Position numbers and translations under genes: made by a program. The notes beneath the pieces were generated by a model that ran no database searches, was not told the origin of the DNA, and worked only from the letters and a program-made list of their open reading frames with translations. A DNA stretch of 64,000 nt from Collinsella sp. (GTDB taxonomy: Bacteria > Actinomycetota > Coriobacteriia > Coriobacteriales > Coriobacteriaceae), in assembly GCA_019419505.1 (NCBI GenBank), contig DXZS01000018.1:16940-80939 (forward strand), written 5' to 3'. Positions 24,492-33,253 of this stretch are shown piece after piece. Each line of letters opens with the position of its first letter. Positions within the stretch are counted from its first letter, which is position 1.

Positions 24492-24531
24492 CGTAAACGG
24501 TACCTTTTCCTCGGTAAACGGGTCTTTTTCC
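24492..24531. promoter_or_regulatory. two 19-bp direct repeats in the argG/HAD divergent region
   Basis: CGTAAACGGTACCTTTTCC (24492-24510) and GGTAAACGGGTCTTTTTCC (24513-24531) match at 15 of 19 positions with a 21-bp period, two helical turns. They are in the 553-bp divergent gap between argG and the Cof HAD gene, which otherwise shows no gene. Possible regulator binding sites. Confidence 0.4.
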
Positions 24532-24724
24532 GTCTCCGTTTTCGATGCTCGCTATATTACGCTAAAGTGCCTGCTGTACAAGCGACAAATTCAAATTTCT
24601 GAAAAGTTTTTTCATTAGTTTGTGAATTGCAGTGCAAGTACGCACCATTCCTGCGAAAATACGCTCGATTACATAGCAGAGGGTCATTACGCCCGAAACA
24701 ATCTGGAAACGGAAAGGCGCATTT

Positions 24725-25552
24725 ATGCAGACTTATGAATCAGACGCTAACATCGGCAACATTAAACTCATCGCCGTCGACATGGACAAGACGCTGCTGA
24801 CCGACGAGCGCGTGCTGCCCCAGGGTCTCGACGAGCGTCTGGACAAGCTCGCTGACGCCGGCATCGTATTCTGCCCCGCCAGCGGACGCCCCGCCCCCAA
24901 GCTCGAGGAGATGTTCGAGGACATCAAGAACCGCCTCGCCTTTTGTCCCGACAACGGAGCGTGCGTGATCTATCGCGGCAGCTATATCTATAAGAGTAAT
25001 ATCGACGTGGAGCTGTACCAGCAGGTCTTGAAGCGCGCCTCGGAGGATCCTCGCGCTGTCCCCGTCCTGTGCTGCTTCGACGAGTTCTACGTGCTTGCCC
25101 GCGACCATCAATACCACGACGAGATCAGCGTCTACTACAACACAATCAACTACGTCGATAGCTTTGAGGGCATTGATATCGAGTCCAATAAGATCTCGAT
25201 CTTCTTCCCCGCCTATGATGCCGAGCCTGCATTCCGCGAGACCTATAGCCCCGAGTTCTCGGACAAGCTCTACGTCACCAACGCCGGGCGCGAGTGGATC
25301 GACTTTATGAACCTGGGCGTCGACAAGGGCGCCGGCGTCGCGCACCTGTGCGAGCACCTGGGCATCGATATCGCCGACGCCGCTGCCGTGGGCGATACCT
25401 ACAACGATATCCCCATGCTGGAGCGCGTCGGTCACAGCTTTATCGTTAACAATGCCGAGGAGCACATGAACGCGCACGCCAAGTGGCGTATTCCGAGCAA
25501 CAACGACGGGGGCGTACTGACACTCATCGACGCCATCTTGGCGGCTCGGTAG
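24725..25552 (+). CDS. Cof-type HAD-IIB phosphatase
   Basis: A 275-aa HAD hydrolase of subfamily IIB. Motif I IAVDMDKTLL is near residue 19, motif II is ASGRP near 53, the lysine motif is in the region NLGVDKGAGV, and motif IV is GDTYNDIPML. Members hydrolyse sugar phosphates, PLP or flavin phosphates; the substrate is not predictable. GGAAAGG with 7-nt spacing supports ATG 24725. The last codons (DAILAAR) are part of a long inverted repeat that extends 180 bp past the stop. Confidence 0.87.
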   Translation: MQTYESDANIGNIKLIAVDMDKTLLTDERVLPQGLDERLDKLADAGIVFCPASGRPAPKLEEMFEDIKNRLAFCPDNGACVIYRGSYIYKSNIDVELYQQVLKRASEDPRAVPVLCCFDEFYVLARDHQYHDEISVYYNTINYVDSFEGIDIESNKISIFFPAYDAEPAFRETYSPEFSDKLYVTNAGREWIDFMNLGVDKGAGVAHLCEHLGIDIADAAAVGDTYNDIPMLERVGHSFIVNNAEEHMNAHAKWRIPSNNDGGVLTLIDAILAAR

Positions 25553-25730
25553 CCGTCCCATCGGGCCTGGCCGGACGGCACGGGTTAACTTTTCGCTCGG
25601 TCAGGTCCTGCGCAAGACGAAAGCCACATTAAGTGGCTTTCTTTGCGTGCGGAATCTACGAAAAGTTAACCCGTGCCGCCCGGCCAGGCCCTAGGTTTAC
25701 CTACCTGCCGCCAAGATGGCGTCTTAAGTG
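25521..25730. repeat. about 210-nt long inverted repeat covering the HAD 3' end
   Basis: Arms of about 73 nt run from 25521-25595 and 25659-25730. The inner 33 nt (25563-25595 and 25659-25691) pair with one mismatch; the outer blocks GACGCCATCTTGGCGGC (25529-25545) and its reverse complement (25707-25723) pair perfectly, with a less conserved segment between. The outer left arm is HAD coding sequence. The 63-nt centre contains a nested hairpin (GAAAGCCAC/GTGGCTTTC, then TTT). It may be a very long bidirectional terminator. Confidence 0.75.
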
Positions 25731-25760
25731 TCTAGATACTTAGCTGAAATGATTTGAGCA

Positions 25761-25799
25761 GAGGGGAGCCCCTTGTTGGAAGGGGCTCCCCTCTGTTTT
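25761..25799 (+). terminator. bidirectional-looking terminator between HAD and polA
   Basis: GAGGGGAGCCCC pairs with GGGGCTCCCCTC around TTGTTGGAA; on the plus strand TGTTTTGG follows. It lies between convergent HAD and polA transcripts. Confidence 0.75.
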
Positions 25800-25807
25800 G
25801 GTTACTG

Positions 25808-25838
25808 TGGGACAAATTAATCAGTAGTGTTTGTCCCA
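25808..25838. repeat. 31-nt palindrome, same family as 4036-4066 and 423-451
   Basis: TGGGACAAA (25808-25816) and TTTGTCCCA (25830-25838) are exact arms around TTAATCAGTAGTG. See the copy at 4036-4066 for covariation. Confidence 0.7.
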
Positions 25839-25895
25839 AATCTTAAGAGTGTGGGGGCTTGCGTCTTGGGCGAGCTTGCCTTACGGAGTGCTTTC

Positions 25896-28643
25896 CTATT
25901 TCGCGTCGGCCCAAGTTATGCCGGTGCTGGCTTCGGCGATCAACGGTACGCGGAGGTCTACTACGTGCTCCATGACGTCGCGGACCATAGCTGTCAGGCG
26001 CTCGACTTCGTCGACGGGGCACTCAAAGTCCAGTTCGTCGTGCACCTGTAAGATCATGTGGGCGGCAAAGCCCTCTTCTTCCAGGCGGCGGCTTACGCGG
26101 GCCATGGCGATCTTGATGACGTCGGCCGCGGTGCCCTGCATGGGATGGTTCATGGCCGTGCGCTCACCAAAGCCGCGGAGCTGTGGGTTTTTGGCCTTGA
26201 GCTCCGGAATATGACGACGACGGCCGTACATGGTCTCGGCGTAACCCGTCTGCTTGGCACGCGCCACCACGTTGTCGAGGAACGTGCGCACGCCCGGGTA
26301 TGCCTCGTAGTAGCGGTCAATCATGTCGCGCGCCTCGGCCATCGAGATATGCAGCGACTGCGACAGACCGTAAGCCTGCTGACCATACACGATGCCGAAG
26401 TTCACGGCCTTGGCGCGGCTGCGCAGGTCGGGCGTCACCTCGGACACCGGCACGCCAAATACGCGCGCGGCCGTCTCGGCATGGAAGTCCTCGCCCTCGT
26501 TAAAGGCGCGCACCAGATGCTCATCGCCCGAGAGATGCGCCAGCAGACGCAGCTCGATCTGCGAGTAGTCCACTGCCAAAAAGACGCTGCCCTCGCCCGC
26601 CGAGAACGCCGTCTTGACGGTGCGTCCCAGCTCCGAGCGCGTCGGAATGTTTTGCAGATTGGGGTCGCTCGAAGACAGACGCCCCGTCGCGGTGATGGTC
26701 TGGTTGTACGTGGTGTGCACACGCCCGTCACCACGGCGCAGCGGACCTAGCGTGTCCAGATAGGTCGACTTAATCTTGGACTTCTCACGCCAGTCCAAAA
26801 TAAGGCGTACGATCTCGTGGTCGCGGGCAAGGTCGCTCAGCACCTTGGCGTTGGTCGAATAATAGCCGCGCTTGGTCTTTTTGAGGCCCTTGGTCGGAAG
26901 CCCCATCACATCAAACAGCACGTGCGAGAGCTGCATGGGGCTGCCGACGTTAAAGGTCTCGTCACCCGCTAGGTCGCGAATACTGCGCTCGACATCGGTG
27001 ATCTGGGTAGCAAGTCCCTCGGACAGACTATGCAGACGGTCGGGGTCTACGAGCATGCCCGCGCGTTCCATCTTGGCAAGCACCGGCACGAGCGGCATCT
27101 CGATCCCATCGAACACGTTGGCGGCGTTCTCGCGGGCCATGCGGTCACGCAGCGGTGCGACCAGCGCCAGCGTCAAGGCCGCCGTGCGAGCGGCGGGCGC
27201 AGGAGCGTCCTCGCCAGCGCCTTCTGCGCCACGTGCCGCAGGCAGCGTCATCTGCAGATAGGTATCGGCCAGATACGCCTCATCAAACTCGAAGCGGTCG
27301 GAATCCAACAGGTAGGCGGCGACAACGGTATCGAAGATGCGCGTGGAATCGACGACCAGCGGATCCATGAGCTCGGGCTCGGAAGAATCGATGGGCGAAA
27401 GCTCATGCAGCAGCGCCTTCATATCCGGGCTCGCCACGCGGCCCTCCATAAACAGGCGCGCAAGCACGCCGGCGATCAGGCCGTGGGCAACGTTAAAGCC
27501 ATCGACCACGGCAGACGCACCGCCGTCGCCCTCCTCAAGAGCAAACAGCCCCTTGGACGTCGCCAGCCACAGCGTGCGCGTCAGACCAAAAAGCGCGCCC
27601 TCCTCCTTGTCATCATCCACCACGGCGGCAATCCACTCACCCGCATCAATCGCGCGAGCGATCTCGACGGCAGCGGCAGCAGGCGCCTCGGCATCGTCGG
27701 CAGCGGCACGCGAGACGGCGGGCATCTCAAACGTGCTGGAAGCAGCAGCCCCGCCCTCGCCGCTGATCAGCGCCAAGAAACGGTTCTGCATGGCCGTAAT
27801 GCCGAGCGTGCCCAGCGCCGCAGACACCTCGTCGGCAGAAAACGCCGGGAAGGACGTCGCCTCAAAGTCGAGCTCAACAGGCGCATCGGTGCGGATGGTC
27901 GCGACCTTGCGGCTCAGCAGCGCATCGTCGATGTGCGCACGCAGGTTCTCGCCCATCTTGCCCTTAACCTCATCGGCGTGTGCGATGACCTCGTCCAGGC
28001 TACCGTACTGCGCAATGAGCGCGCTCGCCTTTTTGGGGCCGATGCCCGGCACGCCGGGGATGTTATCGGACGTGTCGCCCTTCAGACCATAAAAGTCGGG
28101 CACGAGCGCCGGCGTAATGCCGTGATACAGATCGTCCACGCTCTCGGGTGTCATGATCGCCACGTCGGACAGGCCCTTACGGGTCGAGACCACGTTGACG
28201 TGCTCGGTAACAAGCTGATACATGTCGCGATCACCGGTCACCAGCAGCATATCACAGCCGGCCTGCTCGCCCAGGCGCGCCATAGTACCCAGGATGTCAT
28301 CGCCTTCCCAGCCCTCGGACTGCAGAATCGGCACGTTGAGCGCGGCGAGCAGCTCCTTGATCATAGGGAACTGCGCGTGCAGATCGGGGTCCATGGGCGG
28401 ACGCTGCGCCTTATACTGCGGCAGCATCTCCATACGCACGCGCGGCTTGCCCTTGTCAAACGCCACGACGACGCCGTCGGGGTTAAAGGCGTCGATCATC
28501 TTAAGAAACATGTTCAGAAAACCAAAGATCGCGTTGGTGGGGCGACCGTCCGGCGCGTTCATGGTCGGCGGCACGGCGTGGAAGGCGCGATGCATGAGCG
28601 AGTTGCCGTCGATGACGGCAAAGGTACGGCGCTTTTCAGACAT
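25896..28643 (-). CDS. polA: DNA polymerase I
   Basis: A 915-aa family A polymerase. The N-terminal 300 residues are the 5'-3' exonuclease/flap domain (LVTGDRDMYQL, GLKGDTSDNIPGVPGIGPKKA). The central region (about 330-500) corresponds to the 3'-5' exonuclease fold but lacks a DxE motif and looks degenerate. The C-terminal polymerase has motif A DYSQIELRLLAHLSGD, motif B RSRAKAVNFGIVYGQQAYG and motif C QVHDELDFE. It removes RNA primers and fills gaps. ATG 28643 follows GAGG at 8 nt; the ATG at 28682 is less likely. It is transcribed divergently from the aminopeptidase gene. Confidence 0.95.
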   Translation of the reverse strand: MSEKRRTFAVIDGNSLMHRAFHAVPPTMNAPDGRPTNAIFGFLNMFLKMIDAFNPDGVVVAFDKGKPRVRMEMLPQYKAQRPPMDPDLHAQFPMIKELLAALNVPILQSEGWEGDDILGTMARLGEQAGCDMLLVTGDRDMYQLVTEHVNVVSTRKGLSDVAIMTPESVDDLYHGITPALVPDFYGLKGDTSDNIPGVPGIGPKKASALIAQYGSLDEVIAHADEVKGKMGENLRAHIDDALLSRKVATIRTDAPVELDFEATSFPAFSADEVSAALGTLGITAMQNRFLALISGEGGAAASSTFEMPAVSRAAADDAEAPAAAAVEIARAIDAGEWIAAVVDDDKEEGALFGLTRTLWLATSKGLFALEEGDGGASAVVDGFNVAHGLIAGVLARLFMEGRVASPDMKALLHELSPIDSSEPELMDPLVVDSTRIFDTVVAAYLLDSDRFEFDEAYLADTYLQMTLPAARGAEGAGEDAPAPAARTAALTLALVAPLRDRMARENAANVFDGIEMPLVPVLAKMERAGMLVDPDRLHSLSEGLATQITDVERSIRDLAGDETFNVGSPMQLSHVLFDVMGLPTKGLKKTKRGYYSTNAKVLSDLARDHEIVRLILDWREKSKIKSTYLDTLGPLRRGDGRVHTTYNQTITATGRLSSSDPNLQNIPTRSELGRTVKTAFSAGEGSVFLAVDYSQIELRLLAHLSGDEHLVRAFNEGEDFHAETAARVFGVPVSEVTPDLRSRAKAVNFGIVYGQQAYGLSQSLHISMAEARDMIDRYYEAYPGVRTFLDNVVARAKQTGYAETMYGRRRHIPELKAKNPQLRGFGERTAMNHPMQGTAADVIKIAMARVSRRLEEEGFAAHMILQVHDELDFECPVDEVERLTAMVRDVMEHVVDLRVPLIAEASTGITWADAK

Positions 28644-28809
28644 ATTGAATACCTCGCTTTGGGCTGGGCACGGTTTGCTCACACCAGTTTACACGCTCCC
28701 CGCCCCGCGGCCACCGCACATCAGGCTTCCCTGCCGCCGCGGGCCCGCGCGTGATACGATGGCTCACGGTACATCAACCAGCACGATCGATCCGAAAGGA
28801 GCCTGCGTC

Positions 28810-30207
28810 ATGGAGCGTCCCAGCGCATGGAAAAAGTACACGCCACAGCAGATCGAGGAGCTCGAGGAGCTTTGCCGCGGCTATAAGCAGTTTTTGAGTG
28901 AGAACAAGACCGAGCGCCTGTGCGTCAAGGCCGGTATCAAGATGGCCGAGGAGGCGGGCTACGTCAATCTGGAGACCGTGATCGCCGAGGGCCGCGCGCT
29001 CAAGGCCGGCGACAAGGTGTACGCCGCCAACCACGGCAAGGACCTCATGCTCGTCAACCTGGGCACCGCCCCGCTCGAGCAGGGCTTTAACATCCTGGGC
29101 GCCCACGTGGACTCGCCGCGCCTGGACCTCAAGCAGAACCCCGCCTTCGAGGCCGGCGACATGGCTTATCTCGACACGCACTACTATGGCGGCGTCAAGA
29201 GCTACCACTGGGTCGCTTCCCCGCTCGCACTCGTGGGCGTCATCTGCAAAAAGGACGGCACCACCGTCGACATCAACATCGGTGACAAGGCCGACGACCC
29301 GGTCTTTACCATCTCCGACCTGCTGATCCACCTCTCGAGCGAGCAGATGGCCAAGCCCGCCAAGGACGCCGTCGACGCCGAGATCCTCGACGTGATCGTG
29401 GGCGGCCGCCCCGTCAAGTTTGACGAGGACGACAAGGACGCTCCCAAGGAGCCCGTCAAGCAGATGTTCCTGGATATCCTCAAGGAGCAGTACGACGTCG
29501 AGGAGGAGGACTTCCTCTCCGCCGAGATCGAGGTCGTGCCCGCCGGCCCCGCCCGTGACATGGGCCTCGACCGCTCCATGATTCTGGGCTATGGCCACGA
29601 CGACCGTGTCTGCGCCTATCCGTCCATGCTCGCCCAGATCAACGTCGCCAACGTGGAGCGCACGAGCATCACACTCATCGTCGACAAGGAGGAGATCGGT
29701 TCCGTGGGTGCCACCGGCATGACGAGCCGCTTCTTCGAGAACACCGTCGCCGAGATCATGACGCTCGCCGGCGAGGATAGCCCGCTGGCCCTGCGCCGCG
29801 CGCTCGCCCGCAGCCGCATGCTCTCCTCCGACGTGTCCGCCGGCTTCGACCCGGGCTACGCCGGCAAGTTCGAAACCAAGAACGCAGCCTTCATGGGTCG
29901 CGGCCTGTGCTTTAACAAGTACACGGGCAGCCGCGGCAAGGGCGGCTCTAACGACGCCGACGCCGAGTATGTGGCCCTCATCCGCGACATCATGGACGAG
30001 GCCGGCGTGGACTTCCAGACCTGCGAGCTCGGTCGCGTCAACGCGGGCGGCGGCGGCACCATCGCATACATCATGGCTAAGTACGGCATGAACGTCATCG
30101 ACTCTGGCGTTGCCGTCCTGTCCATGCACGCCCTGTGGGAGGTCGCTAACAAGGCCGATATCTACGAGGCCTATCGCGGCTACAAGGCCTTCATCGAGCG
30201 CGCGTAA
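28810..30207 (+). CDS. M18 family aminopeptidase
   Basis: A 465-aa zinc peptidase of family M18 (aspartyl aminopeptidase-like). Metal-binding and catalytic blocks are NILGAHVDSPRLDLK near residue 98, a VDKEEIGSVGATGM block, and NAGGGGTIAYIMAKYG plus VLSMHALWE near the C-terminus. It trims N-terminal residues from peptides in the cytosol. AAAGGAG with 8-nt spacing fixes ATG 28810, although the frame is open much further upstream. The stop is followed by an inverted repeat (30221-30287). Confidence 0.9.
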   Translation: MERPSAWKKYTPQQIEELEELCRGYKQFLSENKTERLCVKAGIKMAEEAGYVNLETVIAEGRALKAGDKVYAANHGKDLMLVNLGTAPLEQGFNILGAHVDSPRLDLKQNPAFEAGDMAYLDTHYYGGVKSYHWVASPLALVGVICKKDGTTVDINIGDKADDPVFTISDLLIHLSSEQMAKPAKDAVDAEILDVIVGGRPVKFDEDDKDAPKEPVKQMFLDILKEQYDVEEEDFLSAEIEVVPAGPARDMGLDRSMILGYGHDDRVCAYPSMLAQINVANVERTSITLIVDKEEIGSVGATGMTSRFFENTVAEIMTLAGEDSPLALRRALARSRMLSSDVSAGFDPGYAGKFETKNAAFMGRGLCFNKYTGSRGKGGSNDADAEYVALIRDIMDEAGVDFQTCELGRVNAGGGGTIAYIMAKYGMNVIDSGVAVLSMHALWEVANKADIYEAYRGYKAFIERA

Positions 30208-30220
30208 CCAACCCTTCATC

Positions 30221-30287
30221 AGTTGCGGTGAAATACAGACTAAACTGGCCCATAAACGGCCAAAACAGACCGTATTCCACCGCAACT
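30221..30287. repeat. 67-nt inverted repeat between aminopeptidase and yaaA
   Basis: AGTTGCGGTGAAATAC and GTATTCCACCGCAACT pair with one mismatch; inside, TGGCC pairs with GGCCA at the centre. It starts 13 bp after the aminopeptidase stop and ends 24 bp before the yaaA start, with TTCCTTTTTGG following on the plus strand, so it may act as a terminator for the upstream gene. Confidence 0.65.
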
Positions 30288-30310
30288 TCCTTTTTGGCAG
30301 AGGAGAGTCC

Positions 30311-31120
30311 ATGCTGCAGGTCGTCATTTCGCCCGCCAAGCAGATGCGCGCGGCCCAAGATGCTTTTGAAGTCCTGGGCATTCCACCCTTTGCGCGCGAG
30401 ACGGCTCGCCTCCACCGCGCGCTGCTAGATATCGAGCGGAATGAAGGCAGCGACAGCCTGCAGGCGCTATGGAACGTGAGTGACAAACTGCTAGGGCCTT
30501 GCCTCAACACCCTGCATGAGTTCGGGCCCATCCTGAAAAACGGCGATCTCGACAATCCCGCACTCGCCTGTCACCTCTCCCCTGCCGTCATGTCCTACCA
30601 CGGCATTCAATACCAGAGCATGGCGCCCGAGGTGATGGATTCCGCGCAGCTCGCATGGCTGCAAAGCCACCTGTGGATCCTCTCTGGCCTCTACGGGTGC
30701 GTTCGCCCCTTTCATGCCGTCGAACCATATCGGCTGGAGATGGGCGCGAAGCTCGCCGTTGACGATGCCCGAGACCTCTATGCGTTTTGGAGCGACAAGC
30801 TCGCGCGGGCTATCGCCCCGGCAGGCTCAAACACCACGATCGTCAACCTCGCCAGCGTAGAGTACGCCAAAGCCGTTCTGCCCCATCTCGCGGGCGACGC
30901 CACGGTCGTCACGTGCCTCTTTGGCGAAGGCATCCGCAACGGCAAGCCCATCCAGCGCTCGACCGCCAGCAAAAAGGCACGTGGTTCCATGGTGCGCTGG
31001 ATGGCAGAAAACAAGCTCGAGGATGCAAGCGGGCTCACCGCGTTTGACGTTGGTTATCGTCACTTTCCCGAGCTTTCAAATAAGAACACTTTGGTCTTCC
31101 TGAACGAACAGACCTTGTAG
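30311..31120 (+). CDS. yaaA: YaaA family peroxide-stress protein
   Basis: A 269-aa DUF328/UPF0246 protein. It opens with VVISPAKQM, has the SHLWILSGLYGCVRPFHAVEPYRLEM block in the centre (a family signature, SGLYGxLRPxDxIxPYRLEM) and ends with FDVGYRHFPELSNKNTLVF. In E. coli YaaA lowers intracellular iron and limits oxidative DNA damage, and the fold binds DNA. AGGAG precedes ATG 30311. It is likely its own unit after the inverted repeat. Confidence 0.9.
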   Translation: MLQVVISPAKQMRAAQDAFEVLGIPPFARETARLHRALLDIERNEGSDSLQALWNVSDKLLGPCLNTLHEFGPILKNGDLDNPALACHLSPAVMSYHGIQYQSMAPEVMDSAQLAWLQSHLWILSGLYGCVRPFHAVEPYRLEMGAKLAVDDARDLYAFWSDKLARAIAPAGSNTTIVNLASVEYAKAVLPHLAGDATVVTCLFGEGIRNGKPIQRSTASKKARGSMVRWMAENKLEDASGLTAFDVGYRHFPELSNKNTLVFLNEQTL

Positions 31121-31160
31121 GACCACCGCTACTTTTGAATGTGCTGCCTAGGCACGGCGT

Positions 31161-31676
31161 CTATTCCGCCAAGCCGTCGGCTTTGGCAACTTCGTTTGTC
31201 GAGCCATCTTGGTAGGTAATCTTAACGTGCTCTACCTCGGACACCGCAACACCCGATGGGGGCTCCAAGCGCCATTCCGTCAGCGCGATATCCATAGTCG
31301 TAGGCACGTCGCCCTGATTCTTGAGCTTCACCGTCAGCGTTTTGAGCGCCGCATCATACGTCACGCGTTCGATTTCCTCACCAGGAATAGACCCACCGCT
31401 CAGCTGAAGCTGGACAAATCCATCGCGCGAATACCAATAGTCGCCCGGCGCGGCAACGGTATTGCCGCCCGTAACCTTCACTGTCATGATCGGCAGGGCA
31501 TCGTCGGCCTCGAACTCCCATGCAGCGCCGCCGTGACCGCCAAACGTCCAGATAAAAAAGGCAATCACCAGCACGGCAAGCACCGCAAAACCAATCGCGA
31601 CAAGGCCATGGTGCGCACGGCTTTCCTCGGCCGATACATCCCATTGCGTCTCTCGATATAGATGCTTGTCTTCCAT
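31161..31676 (-). CDS. single-pass membrane protein, unknown function
   Basis: A 171-aa protein with a short cytoplasmic N-terminus, one membrane helix (about residues 26-46, VAIGFAVLAVLVIAFFIWTF) and an extracytoplasmic beta-rich domain without cysteines. GGGAGG with 5-nt spacing supports ATG 31676. I do not recognise the domain; features such as GDVPTTMDIALTEW suggest a small beta-sandwich. It is divergent from the TPP riboswitch/thiC unit and convergent with yaaA. Function unknown. Confidence 0.7.
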   Translation of the reverse strand: MEDKHLYRETQWDVSAEESRAHHGLVAIGFAVLAVLVIAFFIWTFGGHGGAAWEFEADDALPIMTVKVTGGNTVAAPGDYWYSRDGFVQLQLSGGSIPGEEIERVTYDAALKTLTVKLKNQGDVPTTMDIALTEWRLEPPSGVAVSEVEHVKITYQDGSTNEVAKADGLAE

Positions 31677-31745
31677 GTTCGCCTCCCCACAGGCACGCTC
31701 GTTGGCCCAATCGTACCCATTCAGGCTATACTTGAGCCCATGACA

Positions 31746-31838
31746 TAACGGGGAGCTTGCAGGACAAGACGACAGGCTGAGATTGGGCGCGCCCGCCCTG
31801 ACCCGCAAACCTGATATGGGTAATGCCAACGAAGGGAG
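31746..31838 (+). promoter_or_regulatory. TPP riboswitch (THI element)
   Basis: The plus strand contains ACGGGGAGC at the 5' side, GGCTGAGATTGGGC (pyrimidine-sensing helix), GCCCTGACCC, ACCTGATATGGGTAATGCC (pyrophosphate-sensing helix) and closes with AACGAAGGGA. This is the full consensus order of a thiamin pyrophosphate aptamer. It ends 9 nt before the thiC ATG, and the closing strand GAAGGGAG overlaps the ribosome site, so control at translation initiation is likely. Confidence 0.95.
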
Positions 31839-31846
31839 CCGTGCCA

Positions 31847-33181
31847 ATGAGCACACAGACCGAGCCCAAGCTCGTCACACAAATCGACTTCGCCCGCGCC
31901 GGGCAGATCACACCGCAGATGAAGGAGGTCGCCGAGCGCGAGCATCGCGACCCCGAGTACATCCGCGAGCGCGTGGCCGACGGCCGCATCGCCATTCCCG
32001 CCAACATCGTGCATATCAAAAAGGGCATGCGCGCCTTTGGTGTCGGCGAGGGCCTGGCCACCAAGGTCAACGTCAACCTGGGCATCTCGGGCGACAAGGC
32101 CGATGCCGCCGAGGAGTGGAAGAAGGTCAAGATCGCCGAGGACTACGGCGCCGACGCCATCATGGACCTCTCCAACTCGGGCAAGACGCGCCAGTTCCGC
32201 CAGCAGCTCATCGACGAGACGCCGCTCATGGTGGGCACGGTGCCCATGTACGACGCCATCGGCTACATGGAAAAGCCGCTGGTCAAGCTTACCAAGGACG
32301 ACCTGCTCGAGGTCGTGCGCGCACACGCCGAGGACGGCGTGGACTTTATGACCATCCACTGCGGCATCAACAAATCGGTCATCAAGACCTTTAAGGAGAC
32401 CGGCCGCCTGATGAACATCGTCAGCCGCGGCGGCTCGCTGCTGTTTGGCTGGATGGAGGTCACCGGCAACGAGAACCCCTTCTACGAGTTTTACGACGAG
32501 GTGCTCGAGATCTGCCACGAGTACGATGTGACGATCTCGCTCGGCGACTCCTGCCGCCCGGGCTGTCTCTACGACTCCAACGACGCCACCGAGACCGCCG
32601 AGATGATCGAGCTGGGCAAGCTGTGCAAGCGCGCCTGGGCCGCCGGCGTCCAGGTCATGGTCGAGGGCCCGGGCCACATGGCGCTCGACGAGATCGCCGC
32701 CAACATGAAACTGCAGAAGCGTCTGTGCCACAACGCCCCGTTCTATGTGCTCGGGCCGCTGGTGACCGATATCGGCGTGGGTTACGACCACATCACCGCT
32801 GCCATCGGCGGCGCCATCTCCGCCAGCTCCGGCGCCGACTTCCTGTGCTACGTGACGCCGGCCGAGCACTTGTGCCTGCCCAACGCCCAGGACGTGCTCG
32901 ATGGCCTCATGGCCACCAAGATTGCCGCGCACGCCGCCGATATCGCCAAGAAGGTGCCGCACGCCCGCGACATGGATGACAAGATGGGCCAGGCACGTCG
33001 CAAGCTCGACTGGGATGCCATGTGGAAGTGTGCTCTCGATCCGGTCACCGGTAAGAAGCGCTACGAGGAATCCCCCGCCGCCACCGAGGGCACCTGCACC
33101 ATGTGTGGCAAGATGTGCGCCGTCCGTACCGTCAACAAGGTGTTCGAGGGCACGACGATCGATCTTGGCATGGAGGATTAA
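31847..33181 (+). CDS. thiC: phosphomethylpyrimidine synthase ThiC
   Basis: A 444-aa radical SAM enzyme that rearranges 5-aminoimidazole ribotide to HMP phosphate in thiamin synthesis. The C-terminal iron-sulfur motif is CTMCGKMC (CxxCxxxxC). Core blocks are VNVNLGIS, MDLSNSG, VGTVPMYDA, EGPGHM and GADFLCYVTPAEHL. The form without the N-terminal extension is typical of anaerobes. ATG 31847 sits behind the TPP aptamer. thiD follows 178 bp downstream on the same strand with its own promoter. Confidence 0.96.
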   Translation: MSTQTEPKLVTQIDFARAGQITPQMKEVAEREHRDPEYIRERVADGRIAIPANIVHIKKGMRAFGVGEGLATKVNVNLGISGDKADAAEEWKKVKIAEDYGADAIMDLSNSGKTRQFRQQLIDETPLMVGTVPMYDAIGYMEKPLVKLTKDDLLEVVRAHAEDGVDFMTIHCGINKSVIKTFKETGRLMNIVSRGGSLLFGWMEVTGNENPFYEFYDEVLEICHEYDVTISLGDSCRPGCLYDSNDATETAEMIELGKLCKRAWAAGVQVMVEGPGHMALDEIAANMKLQKRLCHNAPFYVLGPLVTDIGVGYDHITAAIGGAISASSGADFLCYVTPAEHLCLPNAQDVLDGLMATKIAAHAADIAKKVPHARDMDDKMGQARRKLDWDAMWKCALDPVTGKKRYEESPAATEGTCTMCGKMCAVRTVNKVFEGTTIDLGMED

Positions 33182-33221
33182 CGCGTCACTGGAGCCACAA
33201 TCGGCAACAAGGTGCTCGTCA

Positions 33222-33253
33222 ATTGTTGACATGTGAACATTTGTTTATATTTA
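33222..33253 (+). promoter_or_regulatory. thiD promoter candidate with palindromic -35 region
   Basis: TTGACA (33226-33231) and TATTTA (33248-33253) are spaced 16 nt. The -35 is embedded in TGTTGACATGTGAACA, a 16-nt near-perfect palindrome, a possible operator. A GC-rich hairpin (33273-33299) follows before the thiD start at 33359. Confidence 0.55.

Noticed and set aside
24331..24618. 95-codon plus-strand frame in the argG/HAD gap
   Set aside because: No ribosome site and low-complexity Ser/Leu translation; it also contains the tandem 19-bp repeats, more like a regulatory region.
28774..30555. 593-codon minus-strand frame opposite the M18 aminopeptidase
   Set aside because: Antisense shadow; the plus strand has full M18 motifs and a good start.
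31721..33232. 503-codon minus-strand frame opposite thiC
   Set aside because: Shadow frame; it also covers the TPP riboswitch region, which is clearly plus-strand.
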